64,000 bases of DNA, taken from the NCBI RefSeq assembly GCF_030403435.1, contig NZ_JAUEPH010000004.1:310001-374000 (forward strand). The letters run 5' to 3'. This document shows positions 8,616 to 18,075 of this stretch, piece after piece. How positions within the stretch are numbered: position 1 is the stretch's first letter; the number at the start of each line of letters is the position of its first letter. This DNA comes from Algoriphagus sediminis. Its GTDB lineage: Bacteria; Bacteroidota; Bacteroidia; Cytophagales; Cyclobacteriaceae. The notes beneath the pieces were generated by a model, which was given only the letters and a program-made list of their open reading frames with translations, had not been told where the DNA came from and made no database searches. The translations under genes and the position numbers were made by a program.

Positions 8616-11600
8616 TTACCTGATTAAAGTGAATGTTCCACGTTTTTGTTGTGTTTGCGGGACTTCTTCTATAGTATATGAGTATGAAACCATATAAGAA
8701 TACGTCCCAGTGGGAGCATCATTCCCATTTATCTGACCATCCCACCCCTCATTGCCGGTGTAAATAAGCTGACCCCAACGATCATAAATCCAAATTTGGA
8801 AGATTACTTCACAATTTGAAACACCTTGATATAATGGAGCATTATTTTTTGGATCAAAGCCGGTAGGCATCCTTATCTGAGGTGCTCTTTCTACCACACG
8901 GCCTCTTCCCAAACTCACACAACCATCGCTGTCAAGCACAGAAACTTCATACTGGCCTCTACCCAATCCAATCAGGTTTGCACCACTGGAACCTTCATCC
9001 CAGCTATAAACATATGGGCCATTGCCACCTGTAGGGATGGCAATGAGCTCTCCATTAAATCCACCAGGGCAAGCCGGCCTTTCCAACCGAACATCCACTT
9101 CAAGCGGTGCCGGTGAGGTTATTTCAAATTCCACTAGAATTATACAGCCATTGGCATCCACTACGTCCCAATTGTAAACACCCATCTCTAAATCGGTGAA
9201 ATTTACCGAGCCTGATGAATTAATACCATCTCTGAAATCAATGGAGTAAGGAGCGACTCCTCCGGTAATTTGCAAATCCAATGTACCATCTGCCTTACCA
9301 AAGCAGCTTGTTCCCTCAAAAGCTATTGATGCAATAGCCATAGCCTCAGGCTCAATCACTTCTATGTCTGAAATTAACCTCTCACATCCAATTGCATCTA
9401 TCACTTTGACTGTATAAAAACCTGCAGAAAGGTTTTCAGCAGTTCCTGAATCTAAACTTCCATCATGTTCCCATTCAAAAGAATATGGTTCGACCCCTCC
9501 TTGAACATCGATTTCAATTGTTCCATTAGAATCTCCGTTACAAAGCAATAAAGGGTCATTCGAAACAGTGGCAATAAATTCTTCTGTCACATTAATATCT
9601 ATAAAATCAGAGACCCCCTCACAGCTTTCATCTACGAGACTAGAAACCGTATATCTGATTCTGCCGGTTATTCCTGGGTTGTTCCAAATTGCCTCAATTT
9701 CTGAAGTACCGTTTCCACTCAAAATTTCTCCACCTTCAATTTCCCAATCATAAAATCTTCCGCCCACTGGGTTGCTTACTTGATAAAAATGAGATACTGC
9801 GGGATCAAAACATATATCAAGGGGCCCTTCAGGCAAGGAAGCTTGCAGTTGATTGTTGATTAAAACATCGAGGATTATTTCATCACCTGGACAGCCATTC
9901 TCCGCAAATGGTTTGGCGATAACTCTCGCATTTGGATTTGCTGGCCCCCAGGCCACCAAAATAGAATCACCATAGTTCTCCAGGATGGTCCCTCCTTCTA
10001 CTTCAAACTCCACCAAACCTATGTTCTCCTTTTCTCCAATTTTGTAAATGACCTCCTCGATATCAGGACAAACGCTGCTTTCACCAAACAATTCAGCAGA
10101 AAGTTCATTCACTTCAATTTCGAAATCAATATTCTCCTGCTCCTCACATGTATTTGGGCTTAGAGCCGCACTTACACTGACTGGGTAAGTACCCGGCTCA
10201 GAATAAATATGGGTTACTGTTTGACCTACAACCGGGTCGCTCCCATCTCCAAAATCCCAAACAAAATAGGTGTAATCGGGATTCTCAGAAACAATTGACC
10301 ATTCTGCCTCTTCGTTCAAGCAGGCCACATTTATACCATCTACTTCAAATTCATAAGCCGCCTCAGTCTCAAAATTTAAATTATCCAAAGCGGCGCCAAC
10401 AGCAAATCCATAAGATTCCAAAAATCCAAATCCATAAACATAGGCCGTGAAACCTTCCGGATTGGACAATTGATGAACGCCCTGGGAAATATTCATCCTT
10501 GCATATGAAAGGGATGGATCACTAAGTAAAGGAGAGAACCTTCCTCCCACATTCTGGCCATCCAAAATGGTCTGAGGGGCAGCCGCAGTACTCACTACTA
10601 CGTTGACATAATGGGTAACAATGGATGGCAAATCCAAGGCATTGAATCGAATGGACTTTAACAGCTGCTCATTTGGGCTGTAAGAAATCATAAAGGGATC
10701 CCCATTCTCATAGTTTGGAGCATTTGGCTGATTACATTCCTGACTCTTCGCAAACATGGTCACGGAGCTTGGTTTGCTTGTTTCTATTCCTGCTGACTGA
10801 TTGATTCCAAACTCTAAAGAAAGAAACTCTCCTGCATTGATGGTTCCTCGGCTTGTCCCATCCACAAATACTTCGGTTCCATCTTCAGCAGCCAAAACTT
10901 TGACAAGCTCACCTGAAGTTCTTCCCGAAAGTGCTACATGCACAAAGGAAGTACCCCATGTGTTGACAGGGTAAGCCTGCTGAAAGAGATTATCATTTGC
11001 GGCACCGCATTGACCAACAGAAGTCCATTTATTTCCACCGAAAACAGCAATCCTTTTACAATCATCTGCATTATCCCCAACCACTCTAACACGGGTTCCT
11101 GTCATATCCGATTTTGATTTGAGCTGGTAACTTTGACCCCGATCAAGAGAAATGGTAAAAGGCACATTTGCTGTGCCACCGCTTAGAGTGTTTACGGTGG
11201 GTGTGATTTCCACATTGGTATTATCCTCGGTAGCAATCACAAGAAGTTGACTCTCATCATTTATGTTGCCATTATAATTAACTCCGGTTAGCACCTCATA
11301 ATGCGAGGTAATTCTGTAATCTTTTCCCAGAGCTCCTATCGGCAACACCACAGTTCCATCTGCACTCCTAAATCGCTCATTAAAAGCATAAACGGCGACT
11401 TTTCCATTGGATAAAATATAGACCCCCTTATTCTCCCTTAATCCGCTGACCCGGTGGAGCAAGTCTACCTCAGTGGATGGAACCACATGGGTGAACTGCT
11501 GGCCCTGCTGCAAATCAAAGTCTATGGTTCTTCCAAGATATTCTATGGTACCGCTTGCATCTTCATTTGCAGAGATAACAATTACTGCCTGATCAGGAGC

Positions 11601-11735
11601 ATCCGGAAGTATCCGGTTATTATCCATAAAACCCACCCAAAACTCCTTTCCAACCGTCGAGAGTTGACCAAAGGCAATATTTTGTAAACTGCTAATTAAA
11701 AAAGTGAAAAGAAATGCAAGTAGAAGTTTCCTCAT
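8616..11735 (-). CDS. T9SS-secreted multidomain surface protein (PKD/SprB repeats), paralog B
   Basis: A 1,039-residue tandem paralog of the protein at 5478-8591, with the same domain order and length. It has a signal peptide (about 1-23, NIAFG|Q), an N-terminal beta-rich region beginning LSTVGKEFWVGFMDNN, a PKD-like domain (about 485-545, VWDFGDGS), three SprB-type repeats (about 720-945) and a type B C-terminal sorting domain (about 954-1039, IYDRWGQLIYTGNEGWDG, PTGTYSYMV). The C-terminal domain lacks the usual NGDGxND opening found in most gliding-motility C-termini, as does paralog A. It is the promoter-proximal gene of the pair and is divergent from the ABC-F gene. The likely role is cell-surface adhesion or matrix (inference). 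Confidence 0.88.
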   Translation of the reverse strand: MRKLLLAFLFTFLISSLQNIAFGQLSTVGKEFWVGFMDNNRILPDAPDQAVIVISANEDASGTIEYLGRTIDFDLQQGQQFTHVVPSTEVDLLHRVSGLRENKGVYILSNGKVAVYAFNERFRSADGTVVLPIGALGKDYRITSHYEVLTGVNYNGNINDESQLLVIATEDNTNVEITPTVNTLSGGTANVPFTISLDRGQSYQLKSKSDMTGTRVRVVGDNADDCKRIAVFGGNKWTSVGQCGAANDNLFQQAYPVNTWGTSFVHVALSGRTSGELVKVLAAEDGTEVFVDGTSRGTINAGEFLSLEFGINQSAGIETSKPSSVTMFAKSQECNQPNAPNYENGDPFMISYSPNEQLLKSIRFNALDLPSIVTHYVNVVVSTAAAPQTILDGQNVGGRFSPLLSDPSLSYARMNISQGVHQLSNPEGFTAYVYGFGFLESYGFAVGAALDNLNFETEAAYEFEVDGINVACLNEEAEWSIVSENPDYTYFVWDFGDGSDPVVGQTVTHIYSEPGTYPVSVSAALSPNTCEEQENIDFEIEVNELSAELFGESSVCPDIEEVIYKIGEKENIGLVEFEVEGGTILENYGDSILVAWGPANPNARVIAKPFAENGCPGDEIILDVLINNQLQASLPEGPLDICFDPAVSHFYQVSNPVGGRFYDWEIEGGEILSGNGTSEIEAIWNNPGITGRIRYTVSSLVDESCEGVSDFIDINVTEEFIATVSNDPLLLCNGDSNGTIEIDVQGGVEPYSFEWEHDGSLDSGTAENLSAGFYTVKVIDAIGCERLISDIEVIEPEAMAIASIAFEGTSCFGKADGTLDLQITGGVAPYSIDFRDGINSSGSVNFTDLEMGVYNWDVVDANGCIILVEFEITSPAPLEVDVRLERPACPGGFNGELIAIPTGGNGPYVYSWDEGSSGANLIGLGRGQYEVSVLDSDGCVSLGRGRVVERAPQIRMPTGFDPKNNAPLYQGVSNCEVIFQIWIYDRWGQLIYTGNEGWDGQINGNDAPTGTYSYMVSYSYTIEEVPQTQQKRGTFTLIR

Positions 11736-11860
11736 TCAGGGGTGTTTAGCTTTGAAGATTTTAATATAATTAACCCCTTTTAGAAAATAGCTTAAAACCG
11801 CAAAAGGATAGTAGAAATAGAACCTGAAAGACCTTCTTAAATTCAGGGGATAGAATTTAA

Positions 11861-13513
<1,653 letters not shown>

Positions 13514-13526
13514 ACTCAATTAGCGG

Positions 13527-14711
13527 ATGGACTCGATTCCCGAATTAAAACTTAAAAAAGGCAAGGAGATTTCTCTCAGAAGGCGTCACCACTGGGTGTT
13601 TTCAGGGGCTATTTCCTACAAAGATCCAACACTCTCCTCGGGGGACTTGGTCAGGGTTTTATCATCACGGGATGAGTTTTTGGGTCTTGGCCACTATGCT
13701 AAAGGCTCTATCATGGTCAGAATCCTCAGTTTTGAGGATATCAATATTGATCAGGGATTTTGGGACCAAAAGATTTCTGCAGCTATTCAACACAGAAAGA
13801 AAGTAGGGTTATTAGACTCCGAAAAAACCAACGTTTTTAGATTGGTTCATGGTGAGGGCGATGGCATACCAGGATTAATCATCGACTTTTACAACGGGAC
13901 AGCTGTGATTCAGTGCCATGATCCGGCTTTACTCAAATACAGAGAAGCTATCGCTAAAGCTTTAAAAAATGGTCTATCTGAAAGGCTTCACGCTGTTTAC
14001 GATAAAAGTCAGGACGTTTTGCCCAGAGAGTATCAGCATGAAGTAAAAAGGTTTCTCCTTGGCGAACCAAAAACAGACCTGGTAGTAGAAAATGGCTGCA
14101 AATACAAGATAGATTGGGAAAAAGGTCAGAAAACCGGATTTTTCATTGATCAAAGAGAGAATCGGGCTTTGCTCGGAGAGTATTCCAGAGGAAAGAAAGT
14201 ATTAAATACCTTCTGCTATTCCGGCGCCTTTTCAGTTATGTCCCTACTCTCGGGTGCCAGTGAGGTTCATTCCGTTGATATTTCAGAAAGTGCTATCAAA
14301 TTGACTGAAGAAAACCTTGAATTGAATCCTGAGTTCAAAGGCATTCACAAATCTATCCAAGCAGATGTGGTCAAATATATCCGGGAGATAGGAAATGATT
14401 TTGATGTGATAGTTTTGGATCCACCCGCTTTCGCTAAAAACATGAAAGCCAGACACAATGCCGTTCAGGCATATAAAAGATTGAATTTAGAAGCCCTGAA
14501 AAAAATCAAAACAGGGGGAATCTTGTTTACCTTTTCGTGCAGCCAAGTGGTGGATAAGGCTTTATTCAGAAACACCATCGTGGCGGCAGCTTTAGAATCG
14601 AAACGTGGCATTAAAATTCTACATCAATTAAGCCAACCAGCTGATCACCCGGTAAATATATATCACCCCGAAACCGAATATCTAAAAGGGCTTGTTCTCT
14701 ATGTAGAATAG
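13527..14711 (+). CDS. Class I SAM-dependent rRNA (cytosine) methyltransferase, RlmI-like
   Basis: A 394-residue protein with the layout of RlmI/YccW, which methylates C5 of a 23S rRNA cytosine. There is an N-terminal PUA domain (about 1-85, including RRHHWVFSGAI), a middle EEHEE-like domain, and a C-terminal Rossmann methyltransferase. Motifs include FFIDQRENRALL, the SAM loop NTFCYSGAFS, the acidic VDISESA, and the catalytic motif LDPPAFAK followed by FTFSCSQ, whose Cys fits the RNA m5C mechanism. It sits 13 bp after the ABC-F gene, so the two translation-related genes are probably co-transcribed. The family is clear; the exact target nucleotide is inferred. Confidence 0.88.
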   Translation: MDSIPELKLKKGKEISLRRRHHWVFSGAISYKDPTLSSGDLVRVLSSRDEFLGLGHYAKGSIMVRILSFEDINIDQGFWDQKISAAIQHRKKVGLLDSEKTNVFRLVHGEGDGIPGLIIDFYNGTAVIQCHDPALLKYREAIAKALKNGLSERLHAVYDKSQDVLPREYQHEVKRFLLGEPKTDLVVENGCKYKIDWEKGQKTGFFIDQRENRALLGEYSRGKKVLNTFCYSGAFSVMSLLSGASEVHSVDISESAIKLTEENLELNPEFKGIHKSIQADVVKYIREIGNDFDVIVLDPPAFAKNMKARHNAVQAYKRLNLEALKKIKTGGILFTFSCSQVVDKALFRNTIVAAALESKRGIKILHQLSQPADHPVNIYHPETEYLKGLVLYVE

Positions 14712-14762
14712 GCCAAGATTGATAAAATATAACAAGAACCTCACCTTTCAACAAAACACAAC

Positions 14763-15197
14763 ATGTATACCGGCCTTCTTCATTTACATTCAGGAGTAGC
14801 GTATTTAGCCTTGCTTGCTTTAGCGATTGTCTTCATCTATGCCCTTTTTGGGTCTCTCAGTGGTAAAGAATTCACCGAGAAGGATAGAAAAATAGCTATG
14901 GTTGCGTTCATTCTTTCTCACATCCAATTGTTGGTCGGATTGATTTTGTATTTCGTGAGTCCGCTAGGTTTCCAGCTGTTGACATCAGAAGGCACTATGT
15001 CTAACTCTGCAGCCAGGCTCACTGCTTTGGAGCATCCTCTCATTAACATTTTGGCGATTGTAATTATTTCCATAGGATATATTCGAGCCAAAAAGATTTC
15101 CTTGTCCAGAGCCAAGTTTAGAAGCATTTACATGGCATATGCCATTGGCTTGGTTTTAGTTCTTTCTAGAATTCCTTGGGGTTCTTGGTTGGGTTAA
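14763..15197 (+). CDS. Small four-helix membrane protein of unknown function
   Basis: A 144-residue integral membrane protein with about four hydrophobic segments (roughly 10-30, 45-65, 90-110 and 120-140). His residues lie near the first helix (LLHLHSG), in the second (SHIQLL) and before the third (EHPLIN). Proteins of this kind in Bacteroidota are often labelled cytochrome-b-like, but no diagnostic paired-His motif is clear enough to assert heme binding. It follows the RlmI-like gene by 51 bp and precedes a lipoprotein gene by 29 bp, so it may belong to the same transcript. Confidence 0.65.
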   Translation: MYTGLLHLHSGVAYLALLALAIVFIYALFGSLSGKEFTEKDRKIAMVAFILSHIQLLVGLILYFVSPLGFQLLTSEGTMSNSAARLTALEHPLINILAIVIISIGYIRAKKISLSRAKFRSIYMAYAIGLVLVLSRIPWGSWLG

Positions 15198-15226
15198 AAA
15201 TTGAACTTCTAACACAAATCTAGAGC

Positions 15227-15817
15227 ATGATCTATTTGAGAAAAATTGGGCTTATTATACTAGGCCTTTCAATTTTTACATTGATTGGTTGTGATAGTGA
15301 TGACCCTGCTCCTATTCAGCCTGTCAGAGGTACCATTACGGATTTGGAGCTGAACTTCGAGGAATTGGATGATATGGGAAACCCAACGGGAACAACTCTG
15401 ACTTTCAGTGCATCTAATCCCAACGGAATTGAAATCAATCAGACTCCACTAGAAACCATCAGAATCGATGAAGGAAAGTCTTATAGACTTAGACTGCAGC
15501 TCACAGATACAAGAGACAATATTGACATCAATGCCCAGATTCTTAACGATCCGGAAGATTACCAGTTTTTCTTCTTAGGCTCTACTTTAATAGGGTCCTC
15601 GGCCACAATGAATTATTCTTACAATGATGATCAGATCGGCTTGGATGGTGATGTGAGCGTTTCTTTTACTTCCATTTTTGCAGGGCAGATGCGCATAGTT
15701 TTGCGCTATGAACTAAATAAAGATTGGCCCGGAGCAGACGATCCTAATTTTCAGAATTTTGAGGATGCAGGTGGACGAACTGATTTAGATTTAACTTTTC
15801 CGGTTGAATACAACTGA
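15227..15817 (+). CDS. Putative lipoprotein, function unknown
   Basis: A 196-residue protein with a type II signal peptide: a hydrophobic stretch (residues 8-21) leads to a lipobox (TLIGC) and an acidic linker (DSDDP). The mature part is predicted beta-rich (TFSASNPNG, SYRLRLQLTD, RIVLRYELN), resembling small extracytoplasmic beta-sandwich proteins of Bacteroidota, with no catalytic motif. The lipidated Cys is followed by Asp/Ser, which may matter for retention or surface export of lipoproteins in this phylum. It ends at a strong bidirectional terminator facing another lipoprotein gene. I do not recognise the family. Confidence 0.75.
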   Translation: MIYLRKIGLIILGLSIFTLIGCDSDDPAPIQPVRGTITDLELNFEELDDMGNPTGTTLTFSASNPNGIEINQTPLETIRIDEGKSYRLRLQLTDTRDNIDINAQILNDPEDYQFFFLGSTLIGSSATMNYSYNDDQIGLDGDVSVSFTSIFAGQMRIVLRYELNKDWPGADDPNFQNFEDAGGRTDLDLTFPVEYN

Positions 15818-15825
15818 TACAAAAA

Positions 15826-15857
15826 AAGGCAACCGATTGGTTGCCTTAATTTTTTTA
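15826..15857. terminator. Bidirectional terminator between two lipoprotein genes
   Basis: AAGGCAACC (15826-15834) pairs perfectly with GGTTGCCTT (15839-15847) across a GATT loop. It is flanked by seven A residues upstream and a T-rich tract downstream, and so serves both convergent genes. Confidence 0.85.
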
Positions 15858-15868
15858 ACCAGTGTCAA

Positions 15869-16384
15869 TCACTCTGGTGAACAAAGCGTGATTTTATTGA
15901 CATCTATACCCATTCCTGCCGTATAATTCATACCGATATTTCCTGAAACTAAAATAGTTTCATAATCGGGACCATCAGCTGCCAGATGAATTTTTATATG
16001 TCCGTCAAAGCTTTTGAAGTCTTCAAAAGAAAGATTCTCCCCATCGGTTAAAGTGCTTAACCTCGTCGAACTTTCTAGTGTGCTACCGCCAACGGGATTT
16101 AGCATATAAGCTATTTCAGCCACCGGCGCGTCATAAGCACCGAAATGCAAATGAGCGGGAAATGAAACTCCTGGTGCAGATGCCCCTGTCAAACTGATAT
16201 TGAGCTCGAGATTTCCGTCCTTCAGTTCAACTACCTCCAGTATTCCATTGTATTCAAAATCACTGCTTTGAAATAGCTCAAATCGTAATGAATTTGCTAC
16301 GGGATCTGGATCTGGATCACTATCACAAGCCATGAACACCATCGGGCTTAAGAGAACTAGGAGAAAACATTTTAATCTATTCAT
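15869..16384 (-). CDS. Putative lipoprotein with CHRD-like His-rich beta domain
   Basis: A 171-residue lipoprotein starting at the ATG at 16384: a hydrophobic segment ends in the lipobox VFMAC, followed by a repetitive acidic linker (DSDPDPDPV). The mature domain carries HLHFG and, later, GHIKIHL, in a pattern reminiscent of CHRD/SOD-like beta proteins in which His residues sit on adjacent strands; this is a suggestion only. A longer in-frame start at 16441 would put 19 residues before the signal peptide and is not preferred. The gene converges on the lipoprotein at 15227-15817 and is divergent from the ligase gene. Confidence 0.7.
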   Translation of the reverse strand: MNRLKCFLLVLLSPMVFMACDSDPDPDPVANSLRFELFQSSDFEYNGILEVVELKDGNLELNISLTGASAPGVSFPAHLHFGAYDAPVAEIAYMLNPVGGSTLESSTRLSTLTDGENLSFEDFKSFDGHIKIHLAADGPDYETILVSGNIGMNYTAGMGIDVNKITLCSPE

Positions 16385-16482
16385 ACTATTATAAACGCAA
16401 AGCTTTGCAAAGCTGTTCATTTGCCCTTCCAATTTGTTCAAAAATTAAAACAAATTCTTAAAAAGGGGGTAATTTTAATCGA

Positions 16483-18075
16483 ATGCTACACTTTGCACAA
16501 CTAATTTCAGCACTTGACGTATCCAATAAAACCAAGGATAAAATCACAGCCTTGACGCAATTTTTTGATGAGGCAAGTAATGAGGATAAGGTCTGGGCAA
16601 TCGCCCTTTTCACTCATCGAAGACCCAAAAGACAAGTAAAAACCAATCAATTGAGAGAATGGTGCATTGAAAAAAGCGGAATTCCCCACTGGCTATTTGA
16701 AGAATCTTACCACACAGTAGGCGACCTTGCTGAAACAATCGCCCTACTTTTACCACACCCAAGTACAAAATCAGATCTAGCCTTAGCAGAATGGATTAGG
16801 TATCTAATGGACTTAAGTGATAAAGAAGAAGCGGAAAAGAAAGAAAAAATTCTATCTGCCTGGTCAAAACTGAATAAAACTGAGTGCTTTATTTTCAATA
16901 AAATTCTCACAGGAGGATTTAGAATTGGGGTTTCTCAAAATCTCATCACCCAAGCTCTATCTGGTCATTTAGAAATGGAAAAATCAACAGTGTCCCACTG
17001 TCTGATGGGAGACTGGAATCCAGCGGAGATTACATATGAAGAATTGCTGAGTACGGATAGTTCCAAAAAAGATTTATCTAAGCCTTATCCTTTTTTCCTC
17101 GCTCATCCATTGGAAAAAGATGTTAAGGACTTGGGGCTTGTTTCGGATTGGCAAGTAGAATGGAAATGGGATGGAATCCGCGGTCAATTAATAAAAAGGA
17201 GCGATGAAGTATTTGTTTGGAGCCGAGGCGAGGAATTGGTAAACGATAAATTTCCTGAACTCGTCAGTCTCGGAGAAAGCCTACCTAACGGAACGGTCCT
17301 GGATGGAGAGATTTTGGCTTTTCGGGATGGAGGCCCTTTACCCTTTAACCTGCTTCAGACGAGAATTGGGAGAAAAACAGTCGGCAAAAAACTACTCCAG
17401 GATGCCCCAATTAGTCTTCTAGCTTACGACCTTTTGGAGTTTGATGGAAAAGATCTTCGATCAAAGCCCTTACACCAAAGAAGGCAAACCCTAGAAAATC
17501 TAGTTATCCAAAACCCTCATCCAAATCTTGAAATCTCTTCTCCTATCGTCGGTGAAAGCTGGGAAGAGCTGAAGGATCTTAGGGAAGAGTCCAGAAAGTA
17601 TTTTGCAGAAGGCTTCATGCTAAAGGAGAAATCCTCAAGTTATGAAGCGGGACGAAAAAGAGGAGGTTGGTGGAAATGGAAAATTGATCCGCTGACCATA
17701 GACGGAGTAATGATCTATGCTCAAAAAGGACATGGTCGAAGAGCAGATTTATATTCTGATTATACACTGGCCGTATGGGACGGTGACGCTTTGGTGCCCT
17801 TCGCCAAGGCATATTCTGGACTTACAGATGCCGAGATGAGAGAAGTAGATGCTTTTGTAAAGAAGAATACAAGAGAGCGATTTGGGCCTGTGAGAACAGT
17901 AACGGCCGAGTTGGTTTTCGAAATTGCTTTTGAAGGAATTCAAAAAAGCTCGAGGCATAAAAGTGGAATTGCTCTTCGATTTCCAAGAATTTCCCGCTGG
18001 AGAAAGGATAAACCAAAGGAGGAAGCGAATAGCCTTGAAGATCTGAAAGACATGCTGAATCTTTATGGAGGATAA
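16483..18075 (+). CDS. ATP-dependent DNA ligase (ligase-associated repair module)
   Basis: A 530-residue ATP-dependent DNA ligase with three parts: an N-terminal DNA-binding domain (about 1-200), an adenylation domain, and a C-terminal OB fold. Motif I is KWDGIR with adenylated Lys228. Later motifs include LDGEIL, EGFMLKE and KWKIDP. Such enzymes seal nicks in double-stranded DNA. In many bacteria this ligase forms a repair module with a large DEXH helicase, an MBL-fold exonuclease and the PdeM phosphoesterase. Here only the helicase is linked; it overlaps the ligase by 11 bp, implying coupled translation. The housekeeping NAD-dependent LigA would be encoded elsewhere. Confidence 0.93.
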   Translation: MLHFAQLISALDVSNKTKDKITALTQFFDEASNEDKVWAIALFTHRRPKRQVKTNQLREWCIEKSGIPHWLFEESYHTVGDLAETIALLLPHPSTKSDLALAEWIRYLMDLSDKEEAEKKEKILSAWSKLNKTECFIFNKILTGGFRIGVSQNLITQALSGHLEMEKSTVSHCLMGDWNPAEITYEELLSTDSSKKDLSKPYPFFLAHPLEKDVKDLGLVSDWQVEWKWDGIRGQLIKRSDEVFVWSRGEELVNDKFPELVSLGESLPNGTVLDGEILAFRDGGPLPFNLLQTRIGRKTVGKKLLQDAPISLLAYDLLEFDGKDLRSKPLHQRRQTLENLVIQNPHPNLEISSPIVGESWEELKDLREESRKYFAEGFMLKEKSSSYEAGRKRGGWWKWKIDPLTIDGVMIYAQKGHGRRADLYSDYTLAVWDGDALVPFAKAYSGLTDAEMREVDAFVKKNTRERFGPVRTVTAELVFEIAFEGIQKSSRHKSGIALRFPRISRWRKDKPKEEANSLEDLKDMLNLYGG

